The translations under genes and the position numbers were made by a program. The notes beneath the pieces are model-generated. The model saw only the letters and a program-made list of their open reading frames with translations. It had not been told where the DNA came from and did no database searches. Below, piece by piece: positions 25,811 through 34,117 of a DNA stretch of 64,000 bases. This stretch comes from Pseudomonas sp. MPC6 (lineage in GTDB: Bacteria > Pseudomonadota > Gammaproteobacteria > Pseudomonadales > Pseudomonadaceae): NCBI RefSeq assembly GCF_006094435.1, contig NZ_CP034783.1:3127001-3191000 (forward strand), read 5' to 3'. How positions within the stretch are numbered: the first letter of the stretch is position 1; each line of letters begins with the position of its first letter.

Positions 25811-26123
25811 CGATGACCTGCTTGTCTAGGTTGATGCTACGGCAATGGTAGCATTGCCATTCTGACGCGGTGCTTAAAACGTAGAATAGCAACAGTTAAT
25901 AAAGCTCTACGAAGTAGCAGGGAGGGCATACTCGGATTGCTCATGGCAATGACGTTCACAGGAACAATCAGCATCAAGCCAGGAGACCGAACGTACGATG
26001 ATGATCGCCGCGCGGGGGTAACCTCACCTGGAGACTCTCGGATGCGGTTGATCGAATGATGACACTTGCCAATTGAACGTCCGGCCAAGTCACCTTCCGA
26101 ACCCCGGCATTAAGGACGATGGT
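25811..26123. other. Intergenic, junction with IS66-type element
   Basis: About 310 bp between the antiporter start and the hairpin that opens the IS66 debris. No gene is supported. The antiporter promoter probably lies at 25811-25920. The left terminal repeat of the IS should be near the right side of this stretch, but I could not define it. Confidence 0.35.
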
Positions 26124-26172
26124 GTCCGCGTATTTTTAAGCGGACGCGATCACCCTTATCGCCAGAATTTCC

Positions 26173-26490
26173 ATGCGCCAACGAAGCTCTTATCCGAAAC
26201 CGTTCAACGCCCAGGTCGTTCAGGAATGCCAGCAACCTGGCGCGAGCATTTCCAGCGTCGCCATCAGCCACGGTATCAACGCCAACGTCATTCGCAAATG
26301 GATGCCGCTTTACCGAGAACAGCCAGCAACCTCGCTGCCAGCATTTGTTCCATTAAAAGCTGCGCCTAAACGGCCATCCGAGTCCTTGGCGATCGTTGAG
26401 CTGTCCGTCAGTGGGCAATCGATCACAGTGAAATGGCCAAGCTCAGATCCAGAAGGCAGCGCCCAATTTCTCCGAGCACTTGCCCAGTGA
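26173..26490 (+). CDS. tnpA: IS66 family accessory protein TnpA (OrfA)
   Basis: 105 residues: 'MRQRSSYPKPFNAQVVQECQ', then 'ISHGINANVIRKWMPLYR', a helix-turn-helix of the transposase-8/IS3-like type, and the C-terminal 'SITVKWPSSDPEGSAQFLRA' characteristic of IS66 OrfA. Full length compared with relatives. It helps transposition by DNA binding. Its stop overlaps the GTG start of tnpB by 4 bp. Confidence 0.88.
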   Translation: MRQRSSYPKPFNAQVVQECQQPGASISSVAISHGINANVIRKWMPLYREQPATSLPAFVPLKAAPKRPSESLAIVELSVSGQSITVKWPSSDPEGSAQFLRALAQ

Positions 26491-26873
26491 TCCGCATCGA
26501 TGCGATCTGGCTGGCCACCGAGCCAATGGACATGCGCGCCGGCACCGAAACGGCGTTAGCCCGGGTGATTGCCGTGTTCGGTGCGGCGAAGCCGCACTGT
26601 GATTATCTGTTCGCCAATCGCCGCGCCAACCGAATCAAAGTTCTGGTGCATGACGGCGTCGGCATCTGGCTCGCGGCGCGCCGATTGAATCAAGGCAAAT
26701 TCCACTGGCCAGGCATTCGCCATGGCTCGGAAGTCGAACTCGACAACGAGCAACTTCAGGCATTGGTGCTGGGGGCTGCCTTGGCAACGAGTCGGCTCGG
26801 GCGGCTCAATCACAGTGCTTTAAACCCCTGCTATTTGGCCAATCTGTTGGTCGCCGCAGACCGTCTGCTCTGA
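26487..26873 (+). pseudogene. tnpB: IS66 TnpB, frameshifted near the C-terminus
   Basis: Starting at the GTG that overlaps the tnpA stop, the product reads 'VIRIDAIWLATEPMDMRAGT', 'LFANRRANRIKVLVHDGVGI' and 'LNQGKFHWPGIRHGSEVEL', typical of IS66 OrfB. After 'LQALVLG' a run of five G (about 26771-26775) shifts the frame to 'AALATSRLGRLNHSALNP', ending at 26873. With four G the frame would read 'LGLPWQRVGSGGSITVL' and stop at 26821-26823, the usual end of the family. The lesion is therefore a one-base insertion in a homopolymer. Confidence 0.85.
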
Positions 26874-26886
26874 CACAATTTGCGGC

Positions 26887-27123
26887 ATGACTTCTTCGCC
26901 CAACCTCGACCAGATGACCCCGGAACAGCTTCGCGCCTTGGCCGAACAAGCCATGCAGTTGCTGTCCCAGGTCGATGCCATGGGCAAGAAAATCCACCGT
27001 ATTGGAACGAGCAACGACTGCTACCGCATCAGTGGACGCCAGCTTGACTCACGCAAGGTGAGTTGGGCGTACGCATACAGCCGTGGTGATTGGGCAGGCT
27101 TTCCTCCGTTCACTTTCGTATAG
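26887..27123 (+). pseudogene. tnpC: IS66 transposase TnpC, N-terminal fragment
   Basis: 'MTSSPNLDQMTPEQLRALAE' and 'QAMQLLSQVDAMGKKIHR' are the start of the DDE transposase of IS66 elements (about 510 residues when whole). Similarity ends at about residue 38 (near 27000); the next 40 codons to the TAG at 27123 have no IS66 character. More than 90 percent of the gene, including all catalytic residues, is absent. Confidence 0.85.
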
Positions 27124-27227
27124 GCAGCTCACAAGTGATTGCATAGCTTTCCGGGGGGGAGTCTGACGGCTTTCGACGAGTTCGCCTCGATGCATTACAA
27201 TAGGCACATGTGCCTACGAGGCTTTCC

Positions 27228-27446
27228 ATGTACCCTAAAGACAAGCTTCTGTGGCTTATTGAGCAATCAGGCGTTACCCAAGCCCAAGCGGCTGAGCTCA
27301 TTGCCCAAGAAACTAAGCGTCCGTGCAGCGTGCGTAGTGTACGAGCTTGGCTGGCGGCCCCAGATAAATCCAGCGCAAGGACCTGCCCAGCTTGGGCGGT
27401 CAACGCATTGGAGACTCGACTACTTTTCCTCAAAATTATTGTTTGA
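27228..27446 (+). CDS. Small helix-turn-helix-like protein
   Basis: The ATG at 27228 has GAGG 6-9 bp upstream and is preferred to the one at 27210. 72 residues: 'MYPKDKLLWLIEQSGVTQAQ', then 'AAELIAQETKRPCSVRSVRA' and 'WLAAPDKSSARTCPAWAVNA'. The pattern of short helices with 'GVTQAQAAELI' and 'SVRSVRAWLA' resembles a lambda-repressor-type HTH, as in small regulators of phage or island genes. It lies 100 bp upstream of the AAA/HNH pair and could regulate it. Function inferred only from shape. Confidence 0.6.
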   Translation: MYPKDKLLWLIEQSGVTQAQAAELIAQETKRPCSVRSVRAWLAAPDKSSARTCPAWAVNALETRLLFLKIIV

Positions 27447-27546
27447 TGATAGGCGCAAGTGCCTTGTTGCCGTACAGCCCCCAACGGTTTTGGGAGCATC
27501 CCATTGCGCCTATGGGTCGGCCCCTGAATGATTGGAGACACCGCCC

Positions 27547-28839
27547 ATGCTTAAAAACCTGACATTTGAAGGTGTTGGTCCTGCAGAGAGGCTCGCCATC
27601 GACTTCAAATCGCGTCTGAATTTCCTGACCGGCGACAATGGCTTGGGTAAAAGCTTTGTTTTAGACATCGCCTGGTGGTCACTAACGCGCACTTGGCCCA
27701 GAGACGGCATAGCCACTCCGCGTAAGGACGCCAGTCAGTCGAGTATTGCTTACTGCTACGAAGGTAGCACCGGCGAATTTGTCTACAAAAGTAATTTCGA
27801 CCATGAGTCTCAGCAATGGTCGGTTAAGCAGAGCCGTCCGGCAATTCCAGGGGTAGTGATCTATGCAGGAGTCGACGGCAGCTTTTCTGTCTGGGACCCG
27901 GCCCGCAACTACTGGAAGGGGGACAGGGGAGAGGCCGCAGCACCGAACCGTCCACGTAGCTTTGACTTTTCACCTGATGCGGTCTGGAATGGTTTGCTTT
28001 CCAGCGACGGCAAAACCCAACTGTGCAACGGGCTGATCAGTGATTGGGTTCTGTGGCAAGAAGGTAGCAAGCCCGCTTTCGATGATCTGGTCAAAGTGCT
28101 GGATGCTCTGTCACCTTCTGGTGTAGAAAAAATGAAGCCAGGGGAGCCGATGCGAGTGGGCGATAGTGTCCGATACATTCCCTCGCTACGCATGCCTTAC
28201 GGACAGGATGTGCCGTTGACCCAGGCTTCGGCAGGAATGCGTCGTATTGCAGCATTGGCCTATCTGCTGGTATGGACTTGGCGAGAGCATCAGTTAGCTT
28301 ATGAGCGTTACCGGGTCCAACCGGCAAGAGAGATCATCTTTCTAATTGATGAAATCGAGTGCCACCTGCATCCGCAATGGCAGCGCCGTATCGTCCCAGC
28401 GTTGCTCAACGTCATGAATGCACTCACTGGTAGTCGTGAGGTACCTGTGCAGCTATTGGCAGCGACTCATTCACCGTTGGTGCTGGCTTCGGTCGAGCCT
28501 GATTTTGATAGTGCGCGTGATTGCATCTGGGATTTCGACTTGGTCGGTGCCGAAGTACAGGCATCGCTCTATCCCTATTCGCGTAAAGGGGATGTGAACG
28601 CTTGGCTCTCTTCTGAGGTTTTCAATCTGAAGGAGCCCAGCTCCGTGGTTGCCGAAGAAGCGCTGGGCCGTGCCCGAGCATTCTTGCGGCAAGTCAGCCT
28701 GCAGAAGGCGCCTTTGACAGCTGAGCAGAAGAGCACACTTAGCGATATTGACTCGGCACTTCGGGGTAGCTTGAGTGATGTCGATTCTTTCTGGGTTCGC
28801 TGGAGCAACTTCCGCGAGCAGAGGTTGGGCAACGCATGA
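27547..28839 (+). CDS. AAA/ABC-type ATPase, PtuA-like defence protein
   Basis: ATG 27547 with GGAG 9 bp upstream; an upstream TTG is less likely. 430 residues with the OLD/RecF-like ATPase order: Walker A GDNGLGKS (29-36), ABC-like signature 'ASAGMRRIAA' (about 227-236), Walker B 'IIFLIDEIECHLHP' (about 262-275) and H-loop 'ATHSPLVLAS' (about 306). There is no TOPRIM domain, which separates it from OLD nucleases. The HNH-like gene follows with an ATGA overlap, the architecture of Septu (PtuAB) and of retron-associated ATPase/HNH pairs, where the ATPase controls the nuclease during phage infection. No reverse transcriptase is nearby. The position next to IS debris supports an acquired defence gene. 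Confidence 0.8.
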   Translation: MLKNLTFEGVGPAERLAIDFKSRLNFLTGDNGLGKSFVLDIAWWSLTRTWPRDGIATPRKDASQSSIAYCYEGSTGEFVYKSNFDHESQQWSVKQSRPAIPGVVIYAGVDGSFSVWDPARNYWKGDRGEAAAPNRPRSFDFSPDAVWNGLLSSDGKTQLCNGLISDWVLWQEGSKPAFDDLVKVLDALSPSGVEKMKPGEPMRVGDSVRYIPSLRMPYGQDVPLTQASAGMRRIAALAYLLVWTWREHQLAYERYRVQPAREIIFLIDEIECHLHPQWQRRIVPALLNVMNALTGSREVPVQLLAATHSPLVLASVEPDFDSARDCIWDFDLVGAEVQASLYPYSRKGDVNAWLSSEVFNLKEPSSVVAEEALGRARAFLRQVSLQKAPLTAEQKSTLSDIDSALRGSLSDVDSFWVRWSNFREQRLGNA

Positions 28840-29513
28840 TTCGAGTCGAGCCGGCGAATGAGCCTGAGAGCTTTGATGAAATAGTCAGAAAACCTGGTCA
28901 TCGAGCCATTGCCGAACTGGTAGGTGAGGAGGGCCTGCCCGCGCGTAGAGGGCGGCCCAGGGGGGTAGTGGCGCAAACACGCGAAGATATTCCGGCTGAC
29001 AAGTTTCCACCTGTGTGGACCCATGCTCTACCGGACTTGATGGAGGCGTACGGCCGTCTCTGCGCCTATATCTGTATCTATATCGAGCGAGTCACAGGCG
29101 GTGGTTCAGTGGACCATATGCTAGCTAAGTCTCATGCGTGGCAGGACGTATACGAATGGCAGAACTATCGCTTGGCCTGCACGCTAATGAATTCCCGCAA
29201 GAACAACTACCAGGATGTCCTAGACCCTTTCGAGGTCGAGGATGGGTGGTTTCGTCTCGAACTGGTCAGCTACCAGGTTATTCCCGGCGAGGGTCTTGAT
29301 CCCGCGATTGAGGCGCGGGTGCTCGCTACCATCACACGCCTGAAACTGAACGACCATGATTGCCTGAAGGTCCGTGAAGAGTACGCAACAGCATTTTTCG
29401 ATGGCGACATCAAATTGGACTATTTGCGGCGGCGCGCGCCGTTTTTGGCAAGGGAAATTGAAGGGCAGGGTGCGGTTGACCCCATGGAGAGACACGAGGA
29501 GTTGGGGGCTTAA
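28836..29513 (+). CDS. HNH-type nuclease partner, PtuB-like (divergent)
   Basis: 225 residues. The opening 'MIRVEPANEPESFDEIVRKP' is typical of PtuB/TIGR02646-like proteins. The nuclease core is 'SVDHMLAKS' (D93-H94), 'VYEWQNYRLACTLMNSRKNN' (N110, N119), that is a His-Asn-Asn betabeta-alpha pattern. The usual Zn knuckle is altered: C76-x3-C80 ('CAYIC') and one later Cys (C115) where family members have CxxC twice. The C-terminal 100 residues are helical and charged. It should cut nucleic acid when released or activated by the upstream ATPase. Its coupling to the ATPase gene is strong evidence for joint function; the exact subtype is unsure. Confidence 0.75.
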   Translation: MIRVEPANEPESFDEIVRKPGHRAIAELVGEEGLPARRGRPRGVVAQTREDIPADKFPPVWTHALPDLMEAYGRLCAYICIYIERVTGGGSVDHMLAKSHAWQDVYEWQNYRLACTLMNSRKNNYQDVLDPFEVEDGWFRLELVSYQVIPGEGLDPAIEARVLATITRLKLNDHDCLKVREEYATAFFDGDIKLDYLRRRAPFLAREIEGQGAVDPMERHEELGA

Positions 29514-29903
29514 CCACGTCGACTGACGCTTCTTTTCGGTACCAGACGAACTGTATCCTTATTCCCCTTGGAGTTCAGACATGCTGCTTTCTAAGGGGCT
29601 TGAGGTCGACAGGCAAATTCCCGGTTAGCTGCCCCAGAATACCTTCGCGCGATTTGGTGTTGCTGCGCCAAAGCGACCAGAGCGTTGACTGCTTTACGGG
29701 TGCGATGGAGTGCGATTCTGGTGGCGCTTAATTACGTCGAGGGGTAGGTCTTGTTGTGGCGTTAGACTGGGGGCATCCTTTTCAAACCATCCAAAGTATG
29801 CCCTCAGATGTGCCCCCAATGTAGCAATCCACTGGAAGTGAATGGAGCTCCATGGTTTGTTGAAAGGCAAAAATGATCAGATAAACAGGCTGTCCGACGG
29901 CGC
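29514..29903. other. Intergenic edge of the accessory insertion
   Basis: 390 bp with no supported gene. A nested inverted repeat lies at 29768-29818: TGGGGGCA ... TGCCCCCA with an inner GGGCAT ... ATGCCC. A reverse frame (about 29580-29728) is open for roughly 50 codons without an ATG and is not called. The stretch may be an old integration end, since it separates defence genes from a core-type LysR gene. Confidence 0.4.
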
Positions 29904-30818
29904 CTATAGACTCTCAGGGTCGCCAAAAAACATCTGAATCCGCGACCTCAACCACCGCTCCCCCGGATCATTGTCCTGGGACCCGCGCCACGCCATATGC
30001 AGCTCAAAACTGCGCACCGGCAATGGCGGATCTTCAGCCCGCACACCACCCGCCGCCGTCAGCGCTTCAGCCGTGTAATCCGGCACGGTGGCGACAATGT
30101 CGGTGCCGCTGAGCAGGGTGCTCAGGCCGTTGAACTGCGGGACCGCGAGCACCACGTGGCGTTTGCGCCCGAGCTTTTCCAGTTCTTCGTCGATAAAGCC
30201 GCTCAAGTCCCCGGCGAACGACACCAGCGCGTGGGGTCGCGCGCAGAAGTCATCCAGGCTCAATGGCCCCGGCACGGTGTCGGCGCGCAGCAGCTTGGGC
30301 ATGCTGCGGCGCAGCACCTTGCGCTTGGCGTTGGCCGGCAGGTCCGCGGTGTAGCTGACGCCGATGGAAATTTCGCCCGAGGCCAGCAGGCTCGGCATCA
30401 GGATGTAGTTGGCCCGCCGCACCACCAGCACAATCCCCGGCGATTCGGCGCGCAGGCGCTTGAGCAGCATCGGCAGCAGGGCGAATTCGACATCGTCCGA
30501 CAGGCCGATACGGAAGACCGCGGTGCTGGTCGCCGGGTCGAATTCCGCCGCACGGCTGACGGCGGTGGAGATCGAATCCAGGGCCGGAGAGAGCAGGGCG
30601 AAGATCTCCACCGCCCGCGCGGACGGCTCCATGCTGCGCCCGGTGCGCACGAACAACGGATCGTCGAACAGCCCGCGCAGGCGCGAGAGCGCCGCACTGA
30701 TGGCCGGCTGGCCGAGGAACAGCTTTTCCGCAGCGCGGGTCACACTGCGTTCGTGCATCAATGTTTCGAATACGATCAACAGGTTCAGGTCGACACGACG
30801 CAGGTCATTACGATTCAT
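29904..30818 (-). CDS. LysR family transcriptional regulator
   Basis: 304 residues: N-terminal winged HTH 'LRRVDLNLLIVFETLMHERS' and 'VTRAAEKLFLGQPAISAALS', then a NodD/SyrM-like effector domain. It is divergent from the alcohol dehydrogenase gene, with 255 bp between the starts, the standard LysR arrangement; it most likely controls that gene. The ligand is not known. Confidence 0.92.
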   Translation of the reverse strand: MNRNDLRRVDLNLLIVFETLMHERSVTRAAEKLFLGQPAISAALSRLRGLFDDPLFVRTGRSMEPSARAVEIFALLSPALDSISTAVSRAAEFDPATSTAVFRIGLSDDVEFALLPMLLKRLRAESPGIVLVVRRANYILMPSLLASGEISIGVSYTADLPANAKRKVLRRSMPKLLRADTVPGPLSLDDFCARPHALVSFAGDLSGFIDEELEKLGRKRHVVLAVPQFNGLSTLLSGTDIVATVPDYTAEALTAAGGVRAEDPPLPVRSFELHMAWRGSQDNDPGERWLRSRIQMFFGDPESL

Positions 30819-31073
30819 CTGGAGTCCTGGCAGAGTCTAGGCTTGACGAGAGCGGCCATTTAAGAACAATGGCCGGCATGAATCTTACGGGGAAAGGCTG
30901 CTACTCTGCACCGAATAATTCAGTTTCGCTGGAACGGCGACCATAACCGTTGATCCAGTCGATGCTGCGGAATCAATGACAGGCATGTCGACTATTAATA
31001 GCCACTGATGGTCTTGGGTACAAAGCCCAGATAGAGTTCAGGGCATTAGAGGTTTCTTTTGACGAGGTTTGCG

Positions 31074-32096
31074 ATGTCACGCACGATCCGTTTTCACAAG
31101 TTTGGTCCGGCCGAGGTGCTCAAATGCGAAGAGCATGCGGCCGCTCTGCCTGCGCCGGGCGAAGTGCAGGTGCGCGTCGAAGCAATTGGCATCAGCTGGT
31201 ACGACATCCTCTGGCGCCAGAACCTGGCGTCGTCCCATGCTCGCCTGCCTTCAGGGCTTGGCCATGAAATGGCCGGCGTGGTCACGGCGCTCGGCGAGGG
31301 TGTCGATGACCTGGAAATCGGTGACAAGGTCGCCAGCTTCCCGGCCGAAAGCCCCAACGACTATCCGGTCTACGGCGAACAGATCGTGCTGCCGCGCTCG
31401 GCGCTGACCCGTTACCCGGATGTCCTCAGTCCGATCGAAGCCAGTGTGCATTACACGCCCCTGTTGATCGCCTATTTCGCCTACACCGATCTGGCACGGG
31501 TCAAGCCCGGGCAATTTGCCCTGGTCACCGACGCCAGTCACTGTGCCGGACCTTCGTTCGTCCAGTTGGGCAAAGCCATGGGTGTGCGGGTGATTGCCGC
31601 GACCAAGACGGCGGATGAACGGGAATACCTGCTGTCCCTCGGTGCCGAGAAAGTCATCGTCACCGAAGAACAGGATCTGCTGATGCAAATCAACAAGATC
31701 ACCGATAACCGTGGCGTGGACGTGGTATTCGACGGACTCGGCGGCCCACAGATGTCCTTGCTTGGCGATGTGCTTGCACCTCGCGGCAGCCTGGTGCTCT
31801 ACGGCCTGCAAGGGGGTAACCAGACACCATTCCCGGCCTGTGCAGCGTTCCAGAAGAACATTCAATTCTTCGTGCACTGTATCGGCAATTTCACCGGCAA
31901 GCCGGAGCTGGGCATCATTCAGGACCAGGTTGCGCTGCAACGGGCCTTGCGCGATATCAACCAGTTGACCGCAGACCGTGTGCTGCTGCCGCTCAAGACC
32001 CGGGTGTTCCCGTTTGCCGAGTTTGTCGAAGCACATCGCTACATGGACGAATGTCCTTGTCGCGAACGGGTCGCCCTCCAGGTCGAGCCTGCGTAA
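31074..32096 (+). CDS. Zinc-type alcohol dehydrogenase / quinone oxidoreductase (MDR)
   Basis: ATG 31074 with GAGG 7 bp upstream is preferred to the ATG at 31059. 340 residues: GroES-like domain ('GEVQVRVEAIGISWYDILWR', 'LGHEMAGVVTALGEGVDDLE', 'IGDKVASFP') and a Rossmann domain ('GPSFVQLGKAMGVRVIAATK', 'DNRGVDVVFDGLGG'). The usual catalytic Cys of ADHs is replaced by Tyr/Asp ('SWYD'), and the GHE motif is kept, so it behaves more like the quinone-oxidoreductase branch. It reduces or oxidises a carbonyl with NAD(P)H. It is followed by a strong terminator, so it is monocistronic. Confidence 0.9.
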   Translation: MSRTIRFHKFGPAEVLKCEEHAAALPAPGEVQVRVEAIGISWYDILWRQNLASSHARLPSGLGHEMAGVVTALGEGVDDLEIGDKVASFPAESPNDYPVYGEQIVLPRSALTRYPDVLSPIEASVHYTPLLIAYFAYTDLARVKPGQFALVTDASHCAGPSFVQLGKAMGVRVIAATKTADEREYLLSLGAEKVIVTEEQDLLMQINKITDNRGVDVVFDGLGGPQMSLLGDVLAPRGSLVLYGLQGGNQTPFPACAAFQKNIQFFVHCIGNFTGKPELGIIQDQVALQRALRDINQLTADRVLLPLKTRVFPFAEFVEAHRYMDECPCRERVALQVEPA

Positions 32097-32104
32097 CTCC
32101 CCAG

Positions 32105-32140
32105 AAAAAGAGTCCGTGCCCGCACGGACTCTTCGTTGCT
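32105..32140 (+). terminator. Rho-independent terminator after alcohol dehydrogenase
   Basis: AAGAGTCCGTGC (32108-32119) pairs with GCACGGACTCTT (32122-32133), a 12-bp perfect stem 11 bp after the stop codon. The downstream T-run is weak, but an A-run precedes it. Confidence 0.8.
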
Positions 32141-32288
32141 GCTTCCCAACCTCACACCTGAGACTTCCCATCGCCTTGTCGGTGGGTCAGTTCAGCAACT
32201 GAACTGGTTTTTGCTCTCAATCTGTATCTTCTAATCAGCTTATAAGCCCTGATAATTGAATGATTACTTTCATCTCAAGGAATGAGTC

Positions 32289-32537
32289 ATGGCCGGTTCT
32301 CGGGCTGATACTTTTCAATACGCCTCATTGATGCATGTTCGAGCAATAGCGGCTCGTAAAGCAGTTACCCAAAAAGCATGGGTAACTTCCTTCTTTATTT
32401 CTTGTACTAAATGTCTGTGGGACGCTGTCGGACATTTCCTAGGACGTCCAGCGTTGCCGCACGGCACCGTATCTACCGGGCTTCGCGGCATTCAGTCCTT
32501 GGTCAACGCTCGGGCAGTCGTCACTCACTGCAAATAA
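32289..32537 (+). CDS. Possible small protein, 82 residues
   Basis: It begins at ATG 32289 with AAGGA 7 bp upstream (32277-32281), an excellent ribosome site in a 560-bp gap. The product (MAGSRADTFQYASLMHVRAI...) is basic, has a central hydrophobic-aromatic stretch 'AWVTSFFISCTKCLWDAVGH' with CxxC, and matches no family I know. Base composition is mixed. The rest of 32141-32665 shows nothing else. Confidence 0.35.
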   Translation: MAGSRADTFQYASLMHVRAIAARKAVTQKAWVTSFFISCTKCLWDAVGHFLGRPALPHGTVSTGLRGIQSLVNARAVVTHCK

Positions 32538-32665
32538 TTGCCAAAAATTTAAGTGTTAGCATTTTGCAATAAAGCCCGGCTCTTCAAGCACGGGCTGGCG
32601 ATCCATTGCACCGTGCCTATGTCTGTTTATGCACTGTCGAACTTACGCGTACCAGGTAAATGAAG

Positions 32666-34117
32666 ATGACCAATATCCATGATCAAGCGATGACCTATGT
32701 CTATCAACAAGTACTGCAACGATTGCTGAGTTTCTTCTCGCGCGCCGAACGCACCGCATTGCAGCTGCTGATTCAGAGGCTGGTGGTGGCTGCGGGGGGG
32801 ATAGAGCGAATTGGCGAGTACAAGGTGCTGGCGATCCAGTCCGGATCACGTGACAGTTGCTACACCCTGGCGCTGCTGCGTGCTGCACAACTGAGTATCG
32901 CCGGCCGCGCGCCCGCGACGTTCCAGCTGCGTGTCGCCACCCTGCGCCTGAACGGCGACAGCGCCACGGCCCTGGAAAACATCCACCGCAGCCACAGTGC
33001 ATTGTTCCTGTATGACGATTCACGGGTCGAAGTCCTGATGGTCGAAAACCGGGAGGTCCTGCCGTTCAATCACCTGGCGCCGATCTCCGAAGCCGGGCGG
33101 GAATTCCATCGGCTCAACCTGCTGATGGTCGGGCATCGTCGAAGCTCGAACGGACCGCTTGATCTGTGGGACGACGGGTACCTGGCCACCGGCGAGTTCT
33201 ACGGGCAAATCGCCCGCTGGGACCGCGGGGTCGATGCACTGGTCAGCAGCGACAGCCCTCGCCAGCAAAAACGTTTTATCGAGGGGTTGAGGCGTGCGGC
33301 GGCGAAGGCCGGGCTCGGCCCCTCGAATCACCACGAACCCGGCTACGAAGGGCTGTTCACGCTGCTCGATGAACTGGGCAGCGACAGCTATCGCCGGTTG
33401 TATCCCGAGGACGACCGGGCTGCATGGCGACCCGCCGAGCATTTTGAAGCCTGCCGTCGCACGACCTATATCGACATTCACGATCTCTTGGTCAGCCCTC
33501 TGGAAGAGCGCTGGCCGCTGCTGACCGAGTTTCTCGGGTTTCAACCGGACGAGTTGTCGGCTCAGCTGCGTGACAACGATTACGTCAGCCTGTCTATCTG
33601 CGCACACCTGCAGGGGTTGCAAGCGTATTTCATGCATGCTCGCAGCTACGAGTCGGGCGTCGCCGACTACCTGCAATGGGCCTTGGTCATGATGCGTCGC
33701 AAGCAACTTCCCCAGCGATTGGGCGAGCAGGCGGTGGCGGCGTTCGGCAACCCGGCGACCTCGGCCGAGCAGCGCGCCCGGGCAGCGGCCGAGGCCCAGA
33801 AAAATCTTGGTTTGAGCGAGGCGCAACTGGTGTGCCTGCTGTTCGCACCTTTCAGCGATAACGGCGCAGCCCTTGAGCGCTTCCTGCGCCAGTGCCACCC
33901 CGGCATGCTCGTGGCGATGCCTGACTTGCACCGGGCCATGCAGGGCAATCCGGTGCCGGAGCAAATCGCGCAATGGATGGTCGATGTCAGCGGGCTGCCG
34001 GTCAGCCTGATCGGCACGCTTTATCGCCTGGGCTCGATACCTGACCCGGTGCCCATGCAGGCCACCCTGTATGACGATAACTGCGCCGTGGGGGGCGAAT
34101 GGTCGGCGGGACAGTGA
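32666..34117 (+). CDS. Unrecognised conserved-type protein coupled to MocR regulator
   Basis: Two in-frame ATGs (32660, 32666); AGG at 32654-32656 fits the second better (9 bp). About 483 residues, soluble, no signal peptide. It begins 'MTNIHDQAMTYVYQQVLQRL', has an N-terminal part of about 160 residues ('GIERIGEYKVLAIQSGSRDS') that ends in 'NREVLPFNHLAPISEAGREF', and a helical C-terminal half ('EAQKNLGLSEAQLVCLLFAP'). I see no nucleotide-binding or catalytic motif and do not recognise a family. The stop overlaps the MocR gene by 19 bp, so the two are one unit and may act on the same process. Confidence 0.85.
   Translation: MTNIHDQAMTYVYQQVLQRLLSFFSRAERTALQLLIQRLVVAAGGIERIGEYKVLAIQSGSRDSCYTLALLRAAQLSIAGRAPATFQLRVATLRLNGDSATALENIHRSHSALFLYDDSRVEVLMVENREVLPFNHLAPISEAGREFHRLNLLMVGHRRSSNGPLDLWDDGYLATGEFYGQIARWDRGVDALVSSDSPRQQKRFIEGLRRAAAKAGLGPSNHHEPGYEGLFTLLDELGSDSYRRLYPEDDRAAWRPAEHFEACRRTTYIDIHDLLVSPLEERWPLLTEFLGFQPDELSAQLRDNDYVSLSICAHLQGLQAYFMHARSYESGVADYLQWALVMMRRKQLPQRLGEQAVAAFGNPATSAEQRARAAAEAQKNLGLSEAQLVCLLFAPFSDNGAALERFLRQCHPGMLVAMPDLHRAMQGNPVPEQIAQWMVDVSGLPVSLIGTLYRLGSIPDPVPMQATLYDDNCAVGGEWSAGQ

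Larger units (their letters stand above)
26124..27123 (+). mobile_element. Decayed IS66-family insertion sequence
   Basis: The three IS66 genes appear in order, tnpA-like orfA, tnpB and the beginning of tnpC, each with the expected overlap or spacing. A hairpin (GTCCGC 26124-26129 / GCGGAC 26140-26145) precedes orfA. tnpB has a +1 frameshift and tnpC is cut after about 38 codons, so the element cannot move by itself. I could not identify the terminal inverted repeats or target duplication, so the outer limits are approximate. Confidence 0.8.

Noticed and set aside
29580..29728. Open reverse frame of about 50 codons after the HNH gene, considered as integrase remnant
   Set aside because: No ATG, and the translated sequence shows none of the integrase opening or catalytic motifs.
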